From: Oceanibacterium hippocampi
GTDB taxonomy: Bacteria > Pseudomonadota > Alphaproteobacteria > Sneathiellales > Sneathiellaceae
DNA: 47,867 nt
Reading direction: 5' to 3'
NCBI RefSeq assembly: GCF_900172325.1
Contig: NZ_FWFR01000007.1
Coordinates: forward strand, 1-47,867
Part shown: positions 7,078-13,609 of the stretch, piece after piece
Layout: each line of letters starts with the position of its first letter
Numbering within the stretch: position 1 is the stretch's first letter
Notes under the pieces: generated by a model
Seen by the model: the letters and a program-made list of their open reading frames with translations, nothing else
What the model was told of the DNA's origin: nothing
Databases searched by the model: none
Translations under genes and position numbers: made by a program

Positions 7078-8303
7078 CACGCGCCTCCGTCGATAAGGGT
7101 AAGGCTCGGCTTTCCGGCTGCGCTGTCGATGATCGATCCCACGGAATCCGCCGCTGCCCGTTCGCGTTCCTTGAAGATGTGTCTGTATCTTTCCGTCGTC
7201 GCCTGCGATGCGTGGCCCAGAATTGCCCCGATATCGCCAAGGCCGTATCCGGCATCGGCCAGCAGTGATGCCACAGTGTGGCGCAGGTCATGGATGCGCA
7301 GGTCTTCGATTTCGGCTGCCTCGCAGATCTCCGCCCAGGGCTTCTTAAGCTCCCGGAAGGGTTGCCCGGGTCGGCGCGGCGACGGGAAGACATACTCGGA
7401 CACGCGGGGAAGTCCGCGCAGCATGGCGACTGCACCCGGCGGTAGGTTGGCCCGGTGTTCGGTCTTCTGCTTCGTAGTTGAACCCGGCTTGATCCAGAGG
7501 CCGGCGTCGAGGTCGAAGTCTGACCACTTCGCGGCGCATGTCTCGCCCTTTCGCGCGCCCGTGTAGAGAAGCAATCTGAGAATGGCACCAGCAGTCTTGT
7601 TTCGGTGTGCGGCGATGGCTGCGAGCAGGCGCGGCAGTTCCTCTCGCGTTACGTAACGCTTGCGGCCCTCTTCCCGATTCTTGATGGCTCCTTTAACGGG
7701 ATTGTGATCGACGCTTTCGCCCACTTCCCGGTTGAAAATCGTTGAAAGCAGCGACCGTACGCGATTGGCCCGCACCGGCTTTCCGTCGTCACGGATCTTC
7801 CGCAGCAGACGGTTAATGTCGTCCTTGCGAATGTCTCGCGCCTTCATGTTGCCGAGATGCGGCTTGATGTGGTCGCGGATCATTCGCCGGTCGTCCTCGG
7901 CGCTGGCGGGTCGTTTGTCGGGAAGGTGGTTCTCGACATAATCGTCGCACAGGTCGGCGACAGTCTTCGCGCCGCGTTCCTCCGCCCGCTTCTGTGTGGC
8001 CTCGTCACGGGCCTTTCGAGCATCGACAACAGGGTCTGCGCCGCCCCGGATCGCTGCCAACATGTCGCGAGCCTCGCGCCGTGCCGCCGCGACAGACAGC
8101 AACGGGGCAGGCCCGAACCGCCCTATGGTCGCTCGGCTCTGCCGTCCCGTCTTGGTGCGATAGGTGAGGATGAATGACCGGACGCCGGTCGCCGTCACCC
8201 GGATGCCGAATCCCGGAGTCGTCGCGTCGTCGTCGTAGGTCAATCTGTAGCCCTTAGCGGGCGGCGGCAGGCGCTCGATGAGTTCTTTCGTCAGGTGCGG
8301 CAT
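7077..8303 (-). CDS. int: Tyrosine recombinase (phage integrase)
   Basis: This 408-residue site-specific recombinase has an N-terminal arm-binding domain of the DUF4102 type (residues 1-95), a SAM-like core-binding domain (about 110-205) and a catalytic domain with R251 (YTGARKGE), H338 and R341 (IHDLRH), H364 (LGHAS) and the nucleophile Y373 (ERYRH). All active-site residues are present, so it is probably functional. The open frame extends to 8531, but that N-terminus (GFEPATTRLE) is the translated antisense of the tRNA fragment, a well-known artefact; ATG 8303 gives the normal length. It sits right beside the attachment site. Confidence 0.93.
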   Translation of the reverse strand: MPHLTKELIERLPPPAKGYRLTYDDDATTPGFGIRVTATGVRSFILTYRTKTGRQSRATIGRFGPAPLLSVAAARREARDMLAAIRGGADPVVDARKARDEATQKRAEERGAKTVADLCDDYVENHLPDKRPASAEDDRRMIRDHIKPHLGNMKARDIRKDDINRLLRKIRDDGKPVRANRVRSLLSTIFNREVGESVDHNPVKGAIKNREEGRKRYVTREELPRLLAAIAAHRNKTAGAILRLLLYTGARKGETCAAKWSDFDLDAGLWIKPGSTTKQKTEHRANLPPGAVAMLRGLPRVSEYVFPSPRRPGQPFRELKKPWAEICEAAEIEDLRIHDLRHTVASLLADAGYGLGDIGAILGHASQATTERYRHIFKERERAAADSVGSIIDSAAGKPSLTLIDGGA

Positions 8304-8316
8304 TCCGGATACCCCT

Positions 8317-8341
8317 TGCACATGTGCACGCCATGTGCACG
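8317..8341. repeat. Palindrome TGCACATGTGCA and direct repeats upstream of int
   Basis: A perfect 12-base palindrome at 8317-8328 overlaps the first of two direct copies of CATGTGCACG (8321-8330 and 8332-8341). They lie 14-38 bases upstream of the integrase start, where they could be an operator for int or arm-type sites for integrase or excisionase. Confidence 0.5.
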
Positions 8342-8462
8342 TCGTTTGGTGTCCTCTGCTGCATCTAATATGTATCAGATTTCCTTTGCGCGCAATGCGA
8401 TTTCCCTTTGTCAACAATGAATTAGATGGGTAGTTGCCGAAATGTTCTTTGAACTCAATGTG

Positions 8463-8493
8463 TTGACAAACGACAATCATCGAGACTTCTAAT
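8463..8493 (+). promoter_or_regulatory. Possible sigma-70 promoter for the kinase-phosphatase pair
   Basis: TTGACA (8463-8468) is followed after 19 bases by TCTAAT (8488-8493), which matches five of six -10 positions. The spacing is longer than the preferred 17. The -10 lies within the tRNA fragment and the -35 within element DNA, so integration would have assembled it. The kinase ATG is at 8557. Confidence 0.3.
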
Positions 8494-8530
8494 CTTGTGG
8501 TCGCAGGTTCGAATCCTGCCGGGGTCACCA
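8481..8530 (+). repeat. Attachment site: 3' fragment of tRNA-Arg(TCT)
   Basis: The fragment has an anticodon stem-loop (CGAGA, loop CTTCTAA, TCTTG), a T-arm (GCAGG, loop TTCGAAT, CCTGC), the 3' acceptor strand CGGGGTC, discriminator A and an encoded CCA. Nothing upstream can form the D-arm or the matching 5' acceptor strand (GACCCCG expected), so it is not a working tRNA. It is what remains on one side after integration into a tRNA 3' end. Confidence 0.85.
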
Positions 8531-8556
8531 TTTTTCGACCGTATTGAGGGCCAGCA

Positions 8557-9888
8557 ATGAATCTTAGTTACATTCGAGGACTTGGCAGCGGCGGCTTTGG
8601 GGTGGTTGATCTCGTTCAGGACGACCAATCGAACCAGTATGCAAGGAAGACTTTTTCTGTTTCACAAACGCTAAATTATCAAGTGATTGAAAACGTAAAA
8701 AGACGATTCTCTCGAGAAGTAAAAATTCAGTCTGGAATTAATAATCGCAACATTGTTCCGGTATTGTATTCAGACTTGAACGCAGATCCGCCCTTTTATC
8801 TGATGCCCCCTGCAATATGTAGCCTGCAAGATGAAATTTCGAAGGATAAATTTCTATACGGAAATTGGATTTCTGCAATTAGTGATATCGTGTCGGCATT
8901 AGATGAACTGCACAGCGCAGGAATTTATCATCGTGATCTGAAACCACAAAACGTTCTAAAATACGAGTTTATCGGTCCCAGTGGAAAAGAATATCATTAT
9001 GCGGTTAGTGATTTTGGCTTGATTGCTATGAACGAGACCCGAGTGTCTGTTCTTACTGTAACAGGAATGGCTAAAGGGACTGATTACTACACTGCTCCTG
9101 AAATCACATCCGATCTGCGGCGAGCCTCACCGCAGTCGGATATATACTCTCTAGGTTGCATTTTGCACGAGATGGTTGGAACTGCCCCCAGAATTCCCTG
9201 CAACGAAATTAGAGAAGAAGGCCTCTACGGCGCAATTCTTCGAAACTGTACGCGAAGTGATCCGGCTCGACGATTTGGTTCAGTCCGCTCTGTGCTAGAT
9301 GCAATAATGACAGTCTCGGCGGGATTGCCTCCAGTTACAACAGCTGTCCCTATCGAGTTTTCAGGTAAGTTGGCCACTGGAGAGCTCTTAGACGTTACCT
9401 CTTGGCAAGCGCTCGTTACTTTCGTTGAAGATAACGAAGGGCAAACGAGTGCCGATGATGTATTGACGCGCCTACAGTTTGATCAAATTATCCACCTTTA
9501 TGAAAATTGGAAAGATCTCGCAGATCGCCTAGCTATAACTTACGCGCAGTGGGTTCATCGTACTTCATTTAATTTCAACAGATGCGATTCTCTTGCGAAT
9601 ATTCTAGAAATATTTGTAAATTTCGGTTCATTTGAGGCGAAATCTGACGCATTGATGTCCCTGTTGGAATTAGGAACTTCGCACAACCGTTGGTATGTGG
9701 AGGAGAAGTTTCATAGATTGTGTGGCTTTGCGATGGACAATTCATTGGCGAAGCGCGTCGCAATCGAATTTCGTGCGGCTCCAGAAAAAGTATGCCGGTC
9801 AATCAGTCATTTAGAAGCGTCTATTGGCGTCAATCGAACGAAGTTGCACCCGGTCCTTCAACATACTCTCGCAGAAATCTGCCGATGA
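8557..9888 (+). CDS. Ser/Thr protein kinase with unknown C-terminal domain
   Basis: This 443-residue, apparently soluble protein has a Hanks-type kinase domain over residues 1-250. The G-loop is GLGSGGFG (8-15), with K31, E54, the catalytic loop YHRDLKPQN (D127, N132), DFG at 152-154 and APE at 180-182, so it should be active. There is no transmembrane or PASTA segment. Residues about 255-443 are helical and match no family I know. A GAGGG site precedes ATG 8557. The stop overlaps the phosphatase start (ATGA). Base composition is clearly AT-richer than the surrounding chromosome, a sign of transfer, and it begins 26 bases after the attachment fragment. Similar kinase genes occur in abortive-infection and other defence loci, but function here is inference. 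Confidence 0.88.
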   Translation: MNLSYIRGLGSGGFGVVDLVQDDQSNQYARKTFSVSQTLNYQVIENVKRRFSREVKIQSGINNRNIVPVLYSDLNADPPFYLMPPAICSLQDEISKDKFLYGNWISAISDIVSALDELHSAGIYHRDLKPQNVLKYEFIGPSGKEYHYAVSDFGLIAMNETRVSVLTVTGMAKGTDYYTAPEITSDLRRASPQSDIYSLGCILHEMVGTAPRIPCNEIREEGLYGAILRNCTRSDPARRFGSVRSVLDAIMTVSAGLPPVTTAVPIEFSGKLATGELLDVTSWQALVTFVEDNEGQTSADDVLTRLQFDQIIHLYENWKDLADRLAITYAQWVHRTSFNFNRCDSLANILEIFVNFGSFEAKSDALMSLLELGTSHNRWYVEEKFHRLCGFAMDNSLAKRVAIEFRAAPEKVCRSISHLEASIGVNRTKLHPVLQHTLAEICR

Positions 9889-10595
9889 GGTTCAAATACG
9901 CAACTGCATCTGAGGCTGGTCCGCGCACTGTCAATGAAGACGCAATCGGGGTGTGGCGCGAAGGAGAAGATAAACTTGCGGTCGCTATTGCCGATGGATT
10001 GGGCGGCTATCAAGGAGGCCAACAAGCCGCTGATTTATCCATTCGTATGTTCGGATCCGCTATAGGCCGAGGCGCTGATTTTGACATCAAGAACATAGCG
10101 TTCGCCATAAACGGCGCTATCCGTCGAGAGCAAGAAGCTAATCCCGAATTTCGGGGGATGGCCACGACATTATCTGCTGCTGTTTGCGGCGATGGCCGCG
10201 TGGATTTCGTGCATTGTGGCGACACGCGTATTGTATTGCAGAGGCATAATGGTATACGACGCTTGACAGTAGATCATACTGAGGCTCAGAGACTTTTCGA
10301 TTTAGGGGTAATTACCCGTCAAGAATTCTCAAATTACCCTCGAAAAAATGTTCTTGAAAGTGCCTTGGGGATTTCCGATTCCCCCCGAGTTGATATTGGG
10401 CAACAGGAAATATTGTCGGGGGATCGGATGTTCGTTATGTCTGATGGAATTCATTCGAAAGTCTACCTGCGGGAAATCCGTGACATTTCTGTCCGTTCAC
10501 GTGAACCATCTGAGGCAGTCCGAGACATCGTCGATCTTGTCAGCGCGCGAGGCCCGGAAGACAATTTCAGTATCGTGGCAATTTTCATCGACTGA
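9885..10595 (+). CDS. PP2C-type Ser/Thr protein phosphatase
   Basis: This 236-residue protein is a single PP2C/PPM domain, which removes phosphates from Ser and Thr using two metal ions. The motifs are in order: NEDA (D19), IADGLGG (D37, G38), HCGDTR (the GDxR motif), MSDGIH and a C-terminal PEDNFS with the metal-binding Asp-Asn. There is no membrane segment or extra domain. ATG 9885 overlaps the kinase stop, so the two are co-translated in linked amounts; the frame upstream to 9720 is a shadow of the kinase. It most likely reverses the kinase or its targets. Confidence 0.88.
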   Translation: MRFKYATASEAGPRTVNEDAIGVWREGEDKLAVAIADGLGGYQGGQQAADLSIRMFGSAIGRGADFDIKNIAFAINGAIRREQEANPEFRGMATTLSAAVCGDGRVDFVHCGDTRIVLQRHNGIRRLTVDHTEAQRLFDLGVITRQEFSNYPRKNVLESALGISDSPRVDIGQQEILSGDRMFVMSDGIHSKVYLREIRDISVRSREPSEAVRDIVDLVSARGPEDNFSIVAIFID

Positions 10596-10871
10596 TTCCA
10601 TTCTAGCCGGTTCGATAGCCGTCTACGTGATTTAACGACCACACACCAATATATTTGCGGATCCCGAAGTTGTTATAGTGGCAGATCACTAGGCATGTTG
10701 TTTCAGGGCGATCCATTAATACTTGTGACAAAATGCGTTTGCGGATTTCAATGCGATCTTTGGCCATATAGTTGAACACTTTCTTAACCGTCCCTGTTCA
10801 CTCTGGAACCATTGGCGTGCCCGTCAATGCCGGCTCCTGTCTGTCGGCGGGGAAAACGCCCGGAGTTGTTC
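10596..10871. other. Right edge of the AT-rich island
   Basis: No gene is seen here. The sequence stays AT-rich to about 10790 and then changes to the GC-rich host style. No second tRNA fragment, integrase or clear terminal repeat is visible, so the right boundary of the kinase-phosphatase island is not defined. Confidence 0.4.
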
Positions 10872-11285
10872 ATGCCAGGGCGCATTACCGTCTCGACCGA
10901 GCATCGCGAACACATCATGGTCATCGCCATGACCGGCGAGATCGTCGAAGAGGATATCGTCTACGCGATCCGGACCAATTATCCGAAGGCCCGCAACCTG
11001 GACGTCATCTGGGACATGAGCGGCGCCTCGGTCTCGGGCATCGAGACGGAGGGCTTCCACCGGATCGCCCGACTGGCACGCCGGATCACCGGGCGGCGAA
11101 GCGGGCGGCGAACCGTGCATGTCGGCAGCGGCTTCGCCCCGGCGCTCTACCGGATGTACGGCGCAATCGCCCATTCGGCCGGGCTCGGCGCCGAGTACCG
11201 GGTCTTCGAAACGGTCGAGGACGCACGCGGCTGGCTTCTTTCCGAACGCGCCGCGGGGCACCGGCCACGGGCCGCCACCGGCTGA
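10872..11285 (+). CDS. SpoIIAA-like (STAS-fold) protein
   Basis: This 137-residue protein resembles the SpoIIAA-like family. It opens with a beta-strand-rich N-terminus (EHIMVIAMTGEI), has a central VIWDMSGASVSG strand-loop and later helices, ending in VFETVEDARGWL, the usual last helix of that family. These proteins have a STAS/SEC14-like fold and no known catalytic residues. ATG 10872 follows a GGAG site. It is the first host-type gene right of the island. Confidence 0.6.
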   Translation: MPGRITVSTEHREHIMVIAMTGEIVEEDIVYAIRTNYPKARNLDVIWDMSGASVSGIETEGFHRIARLARRITGRRSGRRTVHVGSGFAPALYRMYGAIAHSAGLGAEYRVFETVEDARGWLLSERAAGHRPRAATG

Positions 11286-11423
11286 GCGTTCGGCGCCTCG
11301 CGCCCGGTGGTTGACGTTGCCGGAAGCCCGAGCCTTGGGGCCGTCATCGTCGTTGCCCTTCATGTTGCACTGCAATAAGCTCGATCGCGGCAGCGTTCGA
11401 AAAGCTAATCTGCAGGAGGCGAC

Positions 11424-12011
11424 ATGCGTTTTCTCACAATCCTCGTACTGGCGGTTTGCGCTGCCACGACAGCCGAAGCCCATTCCGCGGCCGGCGTTGC
11501 GGCCAGCTTCGCGCAGGGCTTCGTCCATCCGCTCGGCGGTCTCGACCATCTCCTCGCCATGACCGGCGTCGGGCTGTTCGCCTGGCATCTCGGCGGGCGG
11601 GCGCTTTGGGCCCTGCCGCTTGCCTTCCTCGCGACGATGGCGACCGCCGCGGCGCTCGCCGGCCTCGGCCTCGTCCTGCCGGCGGTCGAACTCGGGATCG
11701 CGCTCTCCGTCGTCGTCTTCGGCGCCCTGGTGGCCTTCGGCCGGACCGTGCCGACAGCGCTCGCCGCGGTCCTGGCAGCGGTCTTCGCGGCCTTTCACGG
11801 CCACGCGCACGGCGCCGAGATCCCGTCTGGCGCCACCCTGTCCGGCTACGCCCTCGGCTTCCTGCTTGCCACGCTGGCGCTGCACGGTGCCGGTCTTTTC
11901 ACCGGTTACCTCACGGCCCGCGTGAACGGGGCCCGCGCCCGCGCATTCGCCCGCCTTGGCGGCGCGGCGATTTCGGCGGCAGGTGTCGTCCTGCTCGGCG
12001 GCGCGGTCTGA
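11424..12011 (+). CDS. HupE/UreJ family membrane protein
   Basis: This 195-residue protein has a cleavable signal (ends ATTAEAH), then the family motif FVHPLGGLDHLLAM (HPxxGxDH) near residues 33-46 and about six hydrophobic segments. A second His-rich site, FHGHAHG, lies near residue 115. HupE and UreJ proteins are nickel or cobalt permeases usually encoded with hydrogenase or urease; neither is present nearby, so the metal is uncertain. An AGGAGG site lies just before the ATG. The gene is convergent with the small membrane protein at 12079. Confidence 0.85.
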   Translation: MRFLTILVLAVCAATTAEAHSAAGVAASFAQGFVHPLGGLDHLLAMTGVGLFAWHLGGRALWALPLAFLATMATAAALAGLGLVLPAVELGIALSVVVFGALVAFGRTVPTALAAVLAAVFAAFHGHAHGAEIPSGATLSGYALGFLLATLALHGAGLFTGYLTARVNGARARAFARLGGAAISAAGVVLLGGAV

Positions 12012-12078
12012 CAGGCGCCGCGGCACCCGGCAGGGAAACCGCGAGGCGGCATTCGCGGCCTTCGACGGTCGGCGGGAC

Positions 12079-12465
12079 TCAGCGCGCGGTCGCGGGCCGC
12101 TTCATGGTGAACAGCATGAAGGCGAACATCAGCGTGCCGACCAGCACGATGAGGCTGCCGATAGCGACGACGGCCATGTCGGTCGGATCGTTGCTGACCA
12201 GTATCTTGCCAACGACCAGGACAACCGCGCCGATCTGGTAGATCCAGTATTGCGCGACCGCGAGCCGGGACTCGCGGAGCGCCGGCAGGACGATCACTAT
12301 CAACCCGAACAGCGCGGAAAGCACGAAGCCGACAAGGTTGGCGTGCGCGTGCGGGTTGGAATATTGCAGGTTCTCGGTTGCCCCCAGCCAGGCGCCGAAG
12401 GTCATGCCGACCAGGAGCCAGATGAATCCCGTTTTCAGATAGATCTCGCCGAGACGTTCGCGCAT
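12079..12465 (-). CDS. Small four-helix membrane protein, haem-copper-oxidase-like fragment
   Basis: This 128-residue protein has four predicted membrane helices. The segment SNPHAHANLVGFVLSALFG near residues 36-54 resembles a conserved region of haem-copper oxidase subunit I, seen in short stand-alone proteins of proteobacteria, where the His residues may bind metal. The C-terminus is basic. It is divergent from the LysR gene, with 139 bases between, and may be its target. Function unproven. Confidence 0.55.
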   Translation of the reverse strand: MRERLGEIYLKTGFIWLLVGMTFGAWLGATENLQYSNPHAHANLVGFVLSALFGLIVIVLPALRESRLAVAQYWIYQIGAVVLVVGKILVSNDPTDMAVVAIGSLIVLVGTLMFAFMLFTMKRPATAR

Positions 12466-12604
12466 CGAGTTTCTTCCTCTTTTCGTGGCCGGATCCCGAG
12501 ATGGACGATCAGGATTTCCGTGGCTTATTCAGGCGTCGAGATTGAGCCTATCAGAGCCGGAAATCACGTGGAAATTCATATACGGAATTCATACTATTGA
12601 TGGC

Positions 12605-13609
12605 ATGAATTTCGCGACCTTCGATCTCAACCTCCTGCGAGTCCTCGACGCCCTGTTCCGGGAGGAGAACGCGACCCGCGCGGGCGACCGGCTGCGGCTC
12701 AGCCAGCCGGCGGTCAGCGCGGCCCTGAACCGGCTGCGCCGCCATCTCGACGATCCGCTTTTCGTGCGCCAGAAGAACCGGATGGTGCCGACCGCGAAGG
12801 CGCTGGCACTGAAGGATACGGTGCGGGAGGCGCTTGTCGGCCTGGAAGAGGCGATGACCGCCATTGCCGGCTTCGACCCGGCCTCCGCCCGGCGTTGCTT
12901 CCGGATCTACGGATCGGATTATTTCGCCGACATGCTGATGCCGGCGCTGTCGGCGACACTGCGCCGGGCGGCGCCCGGAATCGTCCTGCAACTGATCGAC
13001 AACAGCAGCGGCGACATGCAGGACCAACTGGCCGACCGGGCTGCCGATCTGGCGCTCGAACCGGCGACCGCGGTGCCCGCATGGATCTCCTGCGAACCGG
13101 CGTTCCATTCGAGCTTCGTGGTCGTCGCCGCCGCCGACAACCCGGCAATTCGCCGGCTCGGCCTGCAGGAGGGCGAGGAAATCCCGCTCGATGCCTTCTG
13201 CGCGATGCCGCAGACATTCGCCTCGGCGAATGGCCAGCTTGCCGGAATCGTCGACAAGGCCCTGGCGGTGGTCGGGCGGCGCCGAGAGGCCAGCCTGACC
13301 CTGCCGCAGTTCCACAGCGTCGCCGTCGCGGTCGCGGAAGGCACGCTGGTCGCGACCCTGCCGCGCGCCATCGCGACCAAGTATGCAGCATCGCTCGGCC
13401 TGCGGATCTATGCCGCGCCGGTCGCCGTTCCGCCGGCCGACCTGCGCCTCTACTGGCACGTCCGGCATGACGCCGACATGGGCCACCAGTGGCTTCGCGC
13501 GCGCGTCAAGGCGATCCTGGCCGGCTATGACGAGGGACCCGGATCGGCGAGGCAGGGAACGCATTCCGCGGCCGCCGGGAACGCCAACGGCAGGCCCGCG
13601 CCTACTTGA
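12605..13609 (+). CDS. LysR-family transcriptional regulator
   Basis: This 334-residue protein has an N-terminal winged HTH (RLRLSQPAVSAALNRLRRHLDDPLFVRQ, shown in parts: LSQPAVSAALNRLR and DDPLFVR) and a periplasmic-binding-like effector domain from about residue 90. ATG 12605 gives the standard LysR start (MNFATFDLNLLRVLDAL). It shares an intergenic region with the divergent membrane protein gene, which LysR proteins often control. Its last eight bases overlap the end of the histidine kinase gene, tail to tail. The C-terminal 25 residues are low-complexity. Confidence 0.9.
   Translation: MNFATFDLNLLRVLDALFREENATRAGDRLRLSQPAVSAALNRLRRHLDDPLFVRQKNRMVPTAKALALKDTVREALVGLEEAMTAIAGFDPASARRCFRIYGSDYFADMLMPALSATLRRAAPGIVLQLIDNSSGDMQDQLADRAADLALEPATAVPAWISCEPAFHSSFVVVAAADNPAIRRLGLQEGEEIPLDAFCAMPQTFASANGQLAGIVDKALAVVGRRREASLTLPQFHSVAVAVAEGTLVATLPRAIATKYAASLGLRIYAAPVAVPPADLRLYWHVRHDADMGHQWLRARVKAILAGYDEGPGSARQGTHSAAAGNANGRPAPT

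Larger units (their letters stand above)
1..8530. mobile_element. Integrated phage-derived (satellite-like) element, right part
   Basis: A tyrosine integrase lies beside a tRNA-Arg 3' fragment ending at 8530. To its left is a nearly gapless minus-strand series with an HTH protein, a RepA-like ATPase and terminase genes. tRNA 3'-end integration places the element to the left of the fragment, so the intact tRNA and left attachment site should lie outside the window, before base 1. No portal, capsid, protease or tail gene is seen. The element may be a phage satellite, or a prophage whose remaining genes lie left of the window or were lost. The IS3-type sequence at the left edge could be a cause of such loss. 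Confidence 0.75.

Noticed and set aside
8304-8531. N-terminal extension of the integrase frame
   Set aside because: It reads GFEPATTRLE, the antisense of the tRNA fragment, and adds nothing known to integrases.
10596-10640. TTCGA-containing stem near the right edge of the AT-rich island as a second tRNA fragment
   Set aside because: Only a T-loop-like word is present, with no acceptor strand or CCA.
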